Positions 1 to 5,604 of a stretch of 6,514 bases of DNA are shown here, piece by piece (position 1 is the first letter of the stretch; every line of letters begins with the position of its first letter). This stretch comes from Actinomycetota bacterium (GTDB taxonomy: Bacteria; Cyanobacteriota; Vampirovibrionia; Obscuribacterales; Obscuribacteraceae). The stretch covers positions 1-6,514 of the forward strand of contig CAJCIF010000088.1 of NCBI GenBank assembly GCA_903970355.1. Direction: 5' to 3'. Under the pieces are notes generated by a model that was given only the letters and a program-made list of their open reading frames with translations, did no database searches and was not told the origin of the DNA. The position numbers and the translations under genes are program-made.

Positions 1-80
1 CAGCGCTGGTTGCAGAAGCAAACTAAAAGCAAAATACGCAGACATAAACCTTGTCTGTGATTTCAAGATGCCAACCGCCT

Positions 81-155
81 CTAGAATTTAGGAAAATCGC
101 CGGTGCTTGCCGAACAATAAACTATTCGTTTTCTGCAAGCAAGACAAGATTCTAG
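81..155. repeat. Nested inverted repeats, possible structured RNA or binding region
   Basis: Three arm pairs nest inside one another: CTAGAAT (81-87) with ATTCTAG (149-155), TGCTTGC (104-110) with GCAAGCA (135-141), and CGAA (111-114) with TTCG (125-128), leaving a 10-base loop. The middle and inner stems are stacked on the left side and separated by six bases on the right. Direct repeats TGATTTCAA at 58-66 and 158-166, exactly 100 bases apart, bracket the set. No T-run follows the outer arm, so it is not a typical intrinsic terminator. It could be a small RNA, a leader structure or a remnant of a tiny mobile element. Seven-base arms do occur by chance at this scale. Confidence 0.35.
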
Positions 156-328
156 CATGATTTCAAAACATGCCAAGAGACAGGTGCCCGTGCAGAATTC
201 GTGAAGTATACAAATTGATGAGTAAGTTATAACGGTCATGGCCAGTCCGGTTATTGAAAACCAACGACTGCTTTAATTGAGTCCGGAAATTTTTTTTGGC
301 GATGTAATGCTTTCGTCGTAGTGTTTTT

Positions 329-334
329 GGGAGG
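329..334 (+). promoter_or_regulatory. Ribosome binding site of tmk
   Basis: GGGAGG lies 10 bases before ATG 345 and fixes that start. The longer frame opening at GTG 321 overlaps this site and has no ribosome site of its own. Confidence 0.75.
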
Positions 335-344
335 TTGGTTATCG

Positions 345-986
345 ATGTCAACAGCGTACTCCGGTACGTTCATTACACTGGAAGGTCCAGAAGGAGCCGG
401 TAAGACAACCCAGTTAAAACTGCTTTCAAAAAAGCTTGAGGCGGTAAATTGCAAACATATAATCACGCGCGATCCAGGCGGCACGCCGCTTGGTAAGCAG
501 ATCAGACGCATTCTTCTTAATCCGGAAAATCCAGTTAAAGCTATTGCAGAACTGCTTTTGTACCAAGCTGATCGAGCACAGAATGTCGAAGAAGTAATCA
601 AACCTGCTTTAGAAAAAGGTTTTGTTGTGTTCTGCGATCGATATATCGATTCGACTCTTGCATATCAAGGGTACGGACGCGGCCTTTCATTAGAGTTAAT
701 TGAAGAGACAAATCAAATTGCTACTGGTGGATTATTGCCCGCGCTCACAATTTTGTTTGATCTTTCAAGCGAAGAAGGGCTTTCGCGATTGCATCCAGGC
801 AGTCACGATCGCATCGAACGAGAAGCACTCGAGTTTCATAAAAAAGTGCGCAATGGCTATCTTGAACTTGCCGAAAAATCACCAGAGCGGTGGCAAATAA
901 TTGATGCAGCCAGGCCACTTACGACGGTGCAAGCTCAACTTGCAAAAGTACTTTCGGAAAAACTGAATCTAGATCTTCCGGAATAG
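345..986 (+). CDS. tmk: Thymidylate kinase (dTMP kinase)
   Basis: This cytosolic enzyme phosphorylates dTMP to dTDP with ATP, the step shared by the de novo and salvage routes to dTTP. The protein is 213 residues, the same length as the E. coli enzyme. The P-loop GPEGAGKT is at residues 14-21. The dTMP-site motif TRDPGGTPLG is at 41-50; most homologues have REPGG, so Asp43 is a conservative change. The CDRY signature is at 97-100, followed by AYQGYGRG at 106-113. The LID-region segment HDRIERE is at 154-160. ATG 345 is chosen over GTG 321 because GGGAGG sits 10 bases upstream and the eight extra residues do not belong to the family. The gene stands alone on its strand, without the holB partner seen in many bacteria. 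Its stop is 4 bases from the stop of the convergent gene, so there is no room for a terminator between them and the transcripts probably overlap. Confidence 0.97.
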   Translation: MSTAYSGTFITLEGPEGAGKTTQLKLLSKKLEAVNCKHIITRDPGGTPLGKQIRRILLNPENPVKAIAELLLYQADRAQNVEEVIKPALEKGFVVFCDRYIDSTLAYQGYGRGLSLELIEETNQIATGGLLPALTILFDLSSEEGLSRLHPGSHDRIEREALEFHKKVRNGYLELAEKSPERWQIIDAARPLTTVQAQLAKVLSEKLNLDLPE

Positions 987-990
987 CTTT

Positions 991-1731
991 TTACGGCTGC
1001 ACTCGACGTGAAACTTCCGCACTGAGCGAATCGACATCTTTGCGAATATCGCGCTCTGTTTCTGAGTCTAATCCGCCGCCGGATTCGTACGCTACCGATC
1101 TTTCTTTGCTCAGCAAATCCTTAGCTCTTTGTTTCAAGGTTTTGTAATCGGATTCGGAAACTTTGCCTTTGTCTTTGGCTGTATCTAGGTAATCATTTAA
1201 ATCTGCAAACATCGTGCTTAGTGGTGGCAGCGATTGAACAGGCGAACTGCCGCCAGCCATTGAGAAGATCGGATAGCCTGTGTATTGGTAGCCACCCAAC
1301 CAGGGATAGTAGTATCCGGAACTGCCTCTATAGAAACCCCAGGTATTGCCGCCAACATTGATGCCGTACGTGTTATTGCCGATCAAGGTTGGTTGTCCGT
1401 AAACGCTGTAGTTTGTTAGCCCGTAACCTGTATAGCCATTCGTGACTCCGCTGTTATAAGGTCCAAAAGGGCTATATGGCCCATAATATCTGTTCAAACC
1501 ATAAGGATTGATGGGGTATCCATTCGGAGCGTATCCGTAAGGAGCGGGAGAGATGCCATATTGATTGGTGATGCCCCCGTAGCCCGCATTAGGTGCAATC
1601 ACCGTACCTGGCGTGTAGCCGTAGGAGGAGGGAGGATTATAGCTACCTCCCGGAGATGAACTACCATGTGCATCCACTGGAAGTGTGGAACAAAGACTCA
1701 GTACAGCCGCAATTGCAAGATTTACTTTCAT
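991..1731 (-). CDS. Secreted Gly/Tyr/Pro/Asn-rich protein with helical C-terminal tail
   Basis: I do not recognise this 246-residue protein as a named family. Residues 1-21 form a signal peptide: Lys2, a hydrophobic core, and a signal peptidase I-type VDA end before His22. Cys14 is in the core without a proper lipobox, and the mature chain has no cysteine. Residues 22-170 are low-complexity, built from short YGY, GYP, NPYG and GGY units. I count 25 Tyr between residues 31 and 153. From about 171 to 246 the composition changes to charged and helix-forming (DLNDYLDTAKDKGK, then SDYKTLKQRAKDLLSKE, then SETERDIRKDVDSL), suggesting a small folded or coiled-coil domain. Composition suggests an extracellular, surface or periplasmic structural role; this is inference. 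ATG 1731 has GAGG at 1740-1737, five bases away. A hairpin (1742-1758) lies just before that site. The gene is convergent with tmk. Confidence 0.85.
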   Translation of the reverse strand: MKVNLAIAAVLSLCSTLPVDAHGSSSPGGSYNPPSSYGYTPGTVIAPNAGYGGITNQYGISPAPYGYAPNGYPINPYGLNRYYGPYSPFGPYNSGVTNGYTGYGLTNYSVYGQPTLIGNNTYGINVGGNTWGFYRGSSGYYYPWLGGYQYTGYPIFSMAGGSSPVQSLPPLSTMFADLNDYLDTAKDKGKVSESDYKTLKQRAKDLLSKERSVAYESGGGLDSETERDIRKDVDSLSAEVSRRVQP

Positions 1732-1741
1732 AATTGCCTCA

Positions 1742-1758
1742 GTTGAAAAAGGTTCAAC
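1742..1758 (-). promoter_or_regulatory. Small hairpin in the leader of the Tyr/Gly-rich protein gene
   Basis: Read on the minus strand, GTTGAA and TTCAAC form a perfect six-base stem with a five-base loop (CCTTT). The stem ends one base before the GAGG ribosome site at 1740-1737. A stem there could affect ribosome access or protect the 5' end of the message. No T-run or alternative pairing with the ribosome site is seen, so a riboswitch or attenuator is not supported. Confidence 0.35.
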
Positions 1759-1840
1759 GTAAGTACTCTATTCAAGTATAGAAGAGCTTTTTGGGTAAAG
1801 TGAGAATTCACAATTCATGCACGATAATCTTATAACAGTT

Positions 1841-2218
1841 CTAGATTTTGGACTCACGGTGATAGGTTTCTTCAGCCGTCAAATGTAAGTAGATCAAGCC
1901 CCAGAGTCCTATGAAGCCGTAGGAGTTGATATTAAAAACTCCCGCATCAGGCAGATGTCCATCTTTTACCAGAAAGTAAGCACCCGGCAAACAGAGCACG
2001 GCACAGAAAAGACAGACTCTGCGCGTGACAAGAATTAACGGCTTACCGAAACGGTGCTTGCGCTTTTCGAGAATGAAACCGAAAAGCATTAAGAGGAGAG
2101 CCATGATCAAACCGTGAATGGCGAACTTGAAAAGCATATGACCTATTACAGCAATCGCTGCTGAGCCAATTGCTTGCATAGTGGCGTGCAAGTTGAAATT
2201 TTCGCTTGCTGATTCCAT
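1841..2218 (-). CDS. Small polytopic membrane protein of unknown function
   Basis: This 125-residue protein matches no family I can name. Hydrophobic segments lie at about 15-31 (QAIGSAAIAVIGHMLF), 33-50 (AIHGLIMALLLMLFGFIL), 67-84 (RVCLFCAVLCLPGAYFLV) and 99-113 (SYGFIGLWGLIYLHL). That gives three or four membrane spans. The loop EKRKHRFGKP at 51-60 is strongly basic, so by the positive-inside rule it should face the cytoplasm. The N-terminus before the first span is short and polar, and the C-terminus is charged (AEETYHRESKI). ATG 2218 is well supported by GGAG at 2231-2228, nine bases upstream. The leader beyond that runs into a purine-rich 61-bp tandem repeat. The gene is divergent from the secreted protein gene at 2483 and follows the Tyr/Gly-rich gene's leader across a gap of about 110 bases. 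Confidence 0.8.
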   Translation of the reverse strand: MESASENFNLHATMQAIGSAAIAVIGHMLFKFAIHGLIMALLLMLFGFILEKRKHRFGKPLILVTRRVCLFCAVLCLPGAYFLVKDGHLPDAGVFNINSYGFIGLWGLIYLHLTAEETYHRESKI

Positions 2219-2260
2219 ATTTAAACGCTCCGTCAGCTCCTCCGTCGCTTCCTCCGCGTG

Positions 2261-2382
2261 TTATGCGCTTTGCTCCGCCATAGCTCTTCGCCATGGCTGC
2301 GCTCCGCTTGTTGCTTCCGCTTTATGCGCTTTGCTTCGCCATGTCTTTTCGTCACGGCTGCGCTCTGCTTATTGCTTCAAAG
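2261..2382. repeat. Degenerate 61-bp tandem repeat, two copies
   Basis: Unit 1 (2261-2321) and unit 2 (2322-2382) both begin TTATGCGCTTTGCT and share GGCTGCGCTC in the second half. Over the first 60 positions I count about 11 mismatches, most of them C/T transitions, or roughly 80 percent identity. Bases 2226-2260, with CTCCGTC and CTTCCTCCGCG, look like a further decayed part-copy. The period is not a multiple of three: the peptide LCALLRH appears in one frame from unit 1 and in another from unit 2, which shows that this is repeated DNA, not repeated protein. On the minus strand the repeat is rich in GGAG and GAAGC and forms the leader of the membrane protein gene. It fills much of the divergent intergenic region. 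Confidence 0.75.
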
Positions 2383-2469
2383 AGGTCATGCCGACAGTTT
2401 GGCTTACTATACTATTCTCGGTCTCGGTTCTTGGTCAAATCCCCTTGTTAGACAAAAATATAGAAATGC

Positions 2470-2473
2470 GGAG
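2470..2473 (+). promoter_or_regulatory. Ribosome binding site of the 146-residue secreted protein
   Basis: GGAG lies nine bases before ATG 2483. Together with the signal peptide that begins at this ATG, it sets the start and excludes the longer frame opening at 2258. Confidence 0.6.
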
Positions 2474-2482
2474 CAAAACAAG

Positions 2483-2923
2483 ATGCAGTTGAAAACCAAA
2501 GTTGTGGGGGCGCTCCTGTTAGTTTATGGCCTTATCAGTGCGACTCCATCTGCGCTGTCTGACAAGCCGCCCGTACTGTCCCTGTCCAATCCGAAAGATG
2601 GTCTCGATCGCAATCAAACCATGCTCATGAATTTGAAAACCGGGCCACGTTCCGCCGGATATTTTATTTTGCATTCCGTGCGTGGTGCCGATGAAATGAC
2701 AGGCGATATTGAGAAAGCTCTGCGCCAAATTGAAGCTGTTGATGCCGCTTATGCAAAATCAAGAAATCACCCTGACGATCGCTATCTCGCCACCACTTGT
2801 CTCAAACTTACAAGTGCAAAGCAAACAGCAGATCAACTGCATTCGCAACTTGAAGACGCCTGGGATGAATTGAAAAGTTCGATCAAATCTACAATAGTTT
2901 CTGATCCGAATTTCAAACCGTAA
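2483..2923 (+). CDS. Small secreted or periplasmic protein of unknown function
   Basis: This 146-residue protein is not one I recognise. The start at ATG 2483 is chosen because residues 1-26 then form a clean signal peptide: Lys4 and Lys6, the hydrophobic stretch VVGALLLVYGLISA, and a likely cleavage after PSA or LS. The frame is open back to 2258, but that part reads through the 61-bp repeat and gives Cys/Arg-rich low-complexity sequence, so I reject it. The mature chain has a polar N-terminal stretch and then mostly amphipathic helix from about 70 onward (GDIEKALRQIEAVDAAYAKS; QTADQLHSQLEDAWDELKSS), suggesting a helical hairpin or coiled coil. There is one cysteine, Cys106, so no internal disulfide. 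AT-rich TACTATACTATT at 2405-2416 could hold a -10 element, but I see no good -35. The stop is 5 bases from the dehydrogenase stop. Confidence 0.8.
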   Translation: MQLKTKVVGALLLVYGLISATPSALSDKPPVLSLSNPKDGLDRNQTMLMNLKTGPRSAGYFILHSVRGADEMTGDIEKALRQIEAVDAAYAKSRNHPDDRYLATTCLKLTSAKQTADQLHSQLEDAWDELKSSIKSTIVSDPNFKP

Positions 2924-2928
2924 TCTAT

Positions 2929-3678
2929 CTATCTATCTTGTCCCGTTGGCCGAATCAAAATTTCATTGACATTGACGCGCTCCGGCTGTGACACGGCATA
3001 GACTATGGATGCTGCAATATCTTCGCTTTCCAGCGCTTCGATATTTTGCACATAGCCTTTAGTGCTTTCCTTCGTGCCGGCATGTGGAATATGATCGGTC
3101 AGTTCAGTCAGCACCGCCCCTGGTTCTATGATTGTTGTGCGAATGTGATCTTTATGCAGAGCTTGACGAAGTCCTTCTGAAAAACCGCCCATTCCCCACT
3201 TCGTCAAGTTATAGACAGCACTAACTGGAGAGGCGATGCGTCCTGCAACAGAAGAGATGTTCACTATGTGACCGGACTTTTGTTTCTTCATAAGGGGAAT
3301 AGCAGCATGCGTACAATACATCACACCGAGCACATTCACTTTTACCATGCGTTCCCATTCCTCGATGTCGACTTCATCAAAAGGGCCAAGCAGCATGATG
3401 CCCGCGTTATTCACTAGAATGTCGAGTTTGCCCCATTTTGCATGCGTTTCTTTGACAGCCCGTTCGGCATCTTTCCGCACTGAAACATCCCCTTCAATTG
3501 AAAACAAATTGGCTCCATCAGAACCAGCTTTCTTTGCCAGATCGTTAAGTCGATCTTTACGGCGAGCCATTGCACCAACTTTAGCGCCGGCTTTGGCAAA
3601 GGCAAGAGCAGTTGCTTCTCCGATGCCTGAAGAAGCCCCTGTGACTAACGCAACCTTATCTTTAAGACCAGCAGTCAT
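2929..3678 (-). CDS. Classical short-chain dehydrogenase/reductase, probably NADP-dependent
   Basis: This 249-residue cytosolic oxidoreductase has the full classical SDR signature set. The cofactor motif TGASSGIG is at residues 13-20, Asp64 is in EGDV, NNAG is at 90-93 and Asn115 is in VKVNVLG. The catalytic Ser143 is in ISSVAG, with Tyr156 and Lys160 in YNLTK, and EPG follows at 185-187. ARRKDR after the second strand (38-43) puts Arg where the 2'-phosphate of NADPH usually sits, so NADP(H) is likely. The ending EILIRPTGQ is typical of the YdfG-like group acting on small hydroxy acids, alcohols or aldehydes, rather than of FabG; the substrate cannot be told. ATG 3678 is preferred to the upstream in-frame TTG 3699 because GAGGA lies 7 bases before it. 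A palindrome lies 25 bases upstream. The 73-base gap to the preceding orphan leaves room for an independent promoter. Confidence 0.95.
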   Translation of the reverse strand: MTAGLKDKVALVTGASSGIGEATALAFAKAGAKVGAMARRKDRLNDLAKKAGSDGANLFSIEGDVSVRKDAERAVKETHAKWGKLDILVNNAGIMLLGPFDEVDIEEWERMVKVNVLGVMYCTHAAIPLMKKQKSGHIVNISSVAGRIASPVSAVYNLTKWGMGGFSEGLRQALHKDHIRTTIIEPGAVLTELTDHIPHAGTKESTKGYVQNIEALESEDIAASIVYAVSQPERVNVNEILIRPTGQDR

Positions 3679-3685
3679 GCAAATA

Positions 3686-3690
3686 TCCTC
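3686..3690 (-). promoter_or_regulatory. Ribosome binding site of the dehydrogenase
   Basis: GAGGA on the minus strand, 7 bases before ATG 3678, decides this start over TTG 3699, which would place the site inside the coding region. Confidence 0.75.
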
Positions 3691-3702
3691 AACCAGCAAA
3701 GC

Positions 3703-3718
3703 TTTTAACCGGTTGAAG
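3703..3718. promoter_or_regulatory. Palindrome upstream of the dehydrogenase, candidate operator
   Basis: The core AACCGGTT (3707-3714) is a perfect eight-base palindrome. Symmetry continues to 16 bases if T/G oppositions are allowed (TTTTAACCGGTTGAAG). It has no loop, so it fits a dimeric DNA-binding protein better than an RNA hairpin. It lies in the only gap in front of the dehydrogenase gene, a class often controlled by local TetR- or LysR-type regulators. No regulator gene is present in the window and no promoter could be placed confidently. Confidence 0.3.
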
Positions 3719-3751
3719 ATCTTAGCCCGTTTGCTCTAGTTTGTGTTCGAT

Positions 3752-4021
3752 CTAGGCTGTTTGGTCTACACGGCGCAGGGTGAAATATTGGCTGCACACA
3801 TTTGCACTTAATTTATTGATCAAGGCATCCACCTCGCTGTGGTCGCCTTTGAAATGCCCCTGCTCTTTAATCTGTTCCCAAGTCTGATGAAACATTCTTT
3901 GAGCATGACGGTCGAAATAAGCTTCTGCAACAGCGCCATCAGCTTGCATTAATGAATGTCGATCTAAAAACGCAAGTGGATTGGATGGATCTACAAGTGC
4001 CGTTTCTTTAGCATCAGTCAT
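3752..4021 (-). CDS. Small hypothetical protein (89 residues)
   Basis: I do not recognise this protein. It is soluble, with no signal peptide or membrane segment. The N-terminus is acidic and polar (MTDAKETALVDPSNP). A central, probably helical part is rich in His, Gln and aromatic residues (AEAYFDRHAQRMFHQTWEQI), and a second helix follows (SEVDALINKLSANVCSQYF). The pattern suggests a small two-to-three-helix protein. ATG 4021 is preferred to the in-frame GTG 4039: GGGAG at 4037-4033 lies 11 bases before the ATG, slightly far but usable, and that site overlaps the GTG codon itself. The gene follows the tRNA on the same strand after 117 bases. Coding status rests on the open frame, the ribosome site and normal composition. 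Confidence 0.6.
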   Translation of the reverse strand: MTDAKETALVDPSNPLAFLDRHSLMQADGAVAEAYFDRHAQRMFHQTWEQIKEQGHFKGDHSEVDALINKLSANVCSQYFTLRRVDQTA

Positions 4022-4065
4022 TAGTAAAACATCTCCCACATACCACTACTTGGAATGTAAGGGAG

Positions 4066-4086
4066 AAAAATGGCAAACTCGGGCCA
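4066..4086 (-). terminator. Weak terminator-like hairpin downstream of the tRNA
   Basis: On the minus strand TGGC (4086-4083) and GCCA (4074-4071) can pair around an eight-base loop, followed directly by five T (4070-4066). The position is right for ending the accC-tRNA transcript before the 89-residue orphan. The stem has only four base pairs, so this is a marginal call. Confidence 0.2.
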
Positions 4087-4138
4087 AAATGCTGAATAGC
4101 TTTGCAGCCACGACTTTAAATGTTCATTCCGTAAAGAC

Positions 4139-4210
4139 TGGCCCCAGTTGGATTCGAACCAACAACCAAACGATTATGAGTCGTCTGCTCCACCATTGAG
4201 CTATGGGGCC
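4139..4210 (-). tRNA. tRNA with CAU anticodon, probably tRNA-Ile2 (lysidine-modified)
   Basis: A complete 72-base cloverleaf is visible on the minus strand. Acceptor arms are GGCCCCA and TGGGGCC with discriminator A; the D stem is GCTC/GAGC; the anticodon stem is GACGA/TCGTT around CTCATAA; the T stem is GTTGG/CCAAC with loop TTCGAAT. CCA is not encoded and must be added. The anticodon CAU allows initiator Met, elongator Met or Ile2. Initiator is excluded by a paired G1-C72 and the absence of three G-C pairs in the anticodon stem. C4-G69 and C5-G68 in the acceptor are the pairs E. coli TilS uses to pick tRNA-Ile2 over elongator Met, and the molecule closely resembles E. coli ileX as I recall it. 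With lysidine at C34 it would read AUA. It lies 15 bases after accC on the same strand, so it is probably cut from the accBC transcript. Confidence 0.9.
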
Positions 4211-4225
4211 ACCTGGTTAAGGAGT

Positions 4226-5587
4226 TTATTTTACGGTATTAGCCGGGGCTGGGCTCATGTGTTTTTCGATAAAGTCCGTCGAAACGTCGCCTTTTTGGAA
4301 AAACGGATTGGCCATGACCTTTTGATGGAACGGAATTGTGGTTTTTATACCCGTAATGGCGTATTCATCCAGGGCGCGCTGCATGCGTTGGATGGCTTCC
4401 GTACGATCTCTTCCCCAGACAATTAGTTTGCTTATCAATGAATCGTAGAAGGGAGGAATTATATAACCCGGATAGGCATGGCTATCTACGCGCACGCCTG
4501 GTCCGCCTGGAGCGACATAAGCTTCGATTCGACCAGGTGAAGGGAGAAAGTTTCTGTCTGGATCTTCGGCATTGATACGGCATTCAATCGAGTGCCCGGT
4601 CATTTTAAGTTCGTTTTGCTTAATGGAAAGGCGTTCGCCTCTTGCTACCCGAATTTGTTCTTTAACGAGATCCAGTCCCGTAATTGCTTCAGTGACCGGA
4701 TGTTCAACTTGAATACGGGTGTTCATTTCCATGAAATAGAATTTGTCACCGGCCAGTATGAACTCTACTGTTCCAGCTCCTTCATAATCAATTTCTTTGG
4801 CAGCGCGCACAGCGGCAGCACCCATTTTCTCGCGCAATTCAGGTGTCAGAGCAGGACTGGGAGATTCTTCAATTAGCTTTTGGTGTCTGCGTTGCACCGA
4901 GCAATCTCTTTCACCAAGGTGAATGCAGTTACCGTGTTGATCCGCAAAAACTTGAATTTCAACGTGTCTGATCGGTTTTAGATATTTTTCAATGTAAACG
5001 CCGGGATCACCAAAGGCCGCTGCCGCTTCACTACGAGCCGCTGAGAGAGCATTAGATAATTGCACTTCGTCATTGGCGACGCGCATGCCTCTCCCGCCAC
5101 CACCGGCGGTAGCTTTAATAATAACTGGATAACCAATTTCTTCGGCTAAACGAAGTGCTTCTGCGTCGTTTTCGATCAAACCATGACTGCCAGGAACAAT
5201 CGGTACATTGGCAGTGCGCATTGCTTCTCTAGCGGAAGCCTTGTCTCCCATTGAATCAATTGCTCTGACACTTGGACCAATAAATTTGATGCGATGGTCT
5301 GCACAAATTTGAGCAAAGTTCGAATTTTCCGAAAGAAATCCGTAACCAGGGTGAATGGCATCTGCACCAGTGACAACGGCTGTGCTGATCAATGCAGGGA
5401 TGTGCAAGTAACTTCTTTGTCCGGGCGGCGGCCCAATACAAAATGCTTCATCCGCCAGTTTGACGTGAAGAGAGTCAGCATCAGCTTGAGAATAAACCGC
5501 AACGGTTCTTATGCCGAGCTCACGACAAGCTCGTATGACACGCAGGGCGATTTCGCCTCGGTTTGCTACCAGAACTTTTTCAATCAC
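4226..5587 (-). CDS. accC: Acetyl-CoA carboxylase, biotin carboxylase subunit
   Basis: AccC uses ATP and bicarbonate to carboxylate the biotin on AccB, the first half-reaction of malonyl-CoA synthesis. The 453 residues match the family (E. coli 449). The N-terminal domain opens [13 protein letters not shown] and carries [10 protein letters not shown] at 79-88. The ATP-grasp domain has Lys116, Lys158 and the glycine-rich loop AGGGGRGMR (161-169). Active-site residues His208, Glu210, Lys237, Glu275, Glu287, Asn289, Arg291, Glu295 and Arg337 all sit one position before their E. coli counterparts, so the enzyme should be active. The start is set at GTG 5587: AAGG at 5600-5597 is nine bases upstream, and the protein then begins [11 protein letters not shown] like its relatives. 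TTG 5596 is in frame but abuts the ribosome site. The gene follows accB by 17 bases and is followed by the tRNA after 15. Confidence 0.97.
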   Translation of the reverse strand: MIEKVLVANRGEIALRVIRACRELGIRTVAVYSQADADSLHVKLADEAFCIGPPPGQRSYLHIPALISTAVVTGADAIHPGYGFLSENSNFAQICADHRIKFIGPSVRAIDSMGDKASAREAMRTANVPIVPGSHGLIENDAEALRLAEEIGYPVIIKATAGGGGRGMRVANDEVQLSNALSAARSEAAAAFGDPGVYIEKYLKPIRHVEIQVFADQHGNCIHLGERDCSVQRRHQKLIEESPSPALTPELREKMGAAAVRAAKEIDYEGAGTVEFILAGDKFYFMEMNTRIQVEHPVTEAITGLDLVKEQIRVARGERLSIKQNELKMTGHSIECRINAEDPDRNFLPSPGRIEAYVAPGGPGVRVDSHAYPGYIIPPFYDSLISKLIVWGRDRTEAIQRMQRALDEYAITGIKTTIPFHQKVMANPFFQKGDVSTDFIEKHMSPAPANTVK

Positions 5588-5596
5588 AATTGCCAA

Positions 5597-5600
5597 CCTT
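5597..5600 (-). promoter_or_regulatory. Ribosome binding site deciding the GTG start of accC
   Basis: AAGG lies nine bases before GTG 5587 and zero bases before TTG 5596, so it serves only the GTG. Confidence 0.6.
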
Positions 5601-5604
5601 GGAT

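Larger units (their letters stand above)
1..344. other. Region upstream of tmk without a defensible gene
   Basis: No open frame here has a convincing start, ribosome site and protein-like composition. At the left edge, plus frame 3 closes at base 26 after ALVAEAN, which could be the tail of an upstream gene. On the minus strand an ATG at 45-43 opens MSAYFAFSLLLQPAL and runs off the edge; it looks hydrophobic, but its AAGG lies only 3 bases from the ATG. Neither can be decided. The region holds nested inverted repeats (81-155), flanking copies of TGATTTCAA at 58-66 and 158-166, a direct repeat AGTCCGG at 244-250 and 280-286, and a run of eight T at 290-297. I see no well-formed sigma70-type promoter for tmk. 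Confidence 0.5.

Noticed and set aside
1..45. Possible start of a leftward gene (MSAYFAFSLLLQPAL) running off the left edge
   Set aside because: Only 15 codons are visible and AAGG is just 3 bases from the ATG; too little to call a gene.
247..297. Possible intrinsic terminator ending in eight T before tmk
   Set aside because: The T-run is preceded only by two distant CCGG copies 32 bases apart; no compact stem is adjacent.
321..344. Upstream GTG extension of tmk
   Set aside because: GGGAGG at 329-334 correctly serves ATG 345, and the added residues are absent from the family.
2043..2294. 83-residue minus-strand frame over the membrane protein start
   Set aside because: It shadows the membrane protein gene in another frame and is made of repeat-derived Gly/Arg-rich sequence.
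2258..2482. 75-residue N-terminal extension of the secreted protein
   Set aside because: It reads through the 61-bp repeat, is Cys/Arg-rich low-complexity sequence, and would bury a clear signal peptide.
2181..2492. 103-residue plus-strand frame across the repeat
   Set aside because: It overlaps the membrane protein start and repeats the same peptides found in another frame, so it is a by-product of repeated DNA.
3679..3699. TTG start adding seven residues to the dehydrogenase
   Set aside because: The GAGGA ribosome site lies inside this stretch, and ATG 3678 gives the usual SDR N-terminus.
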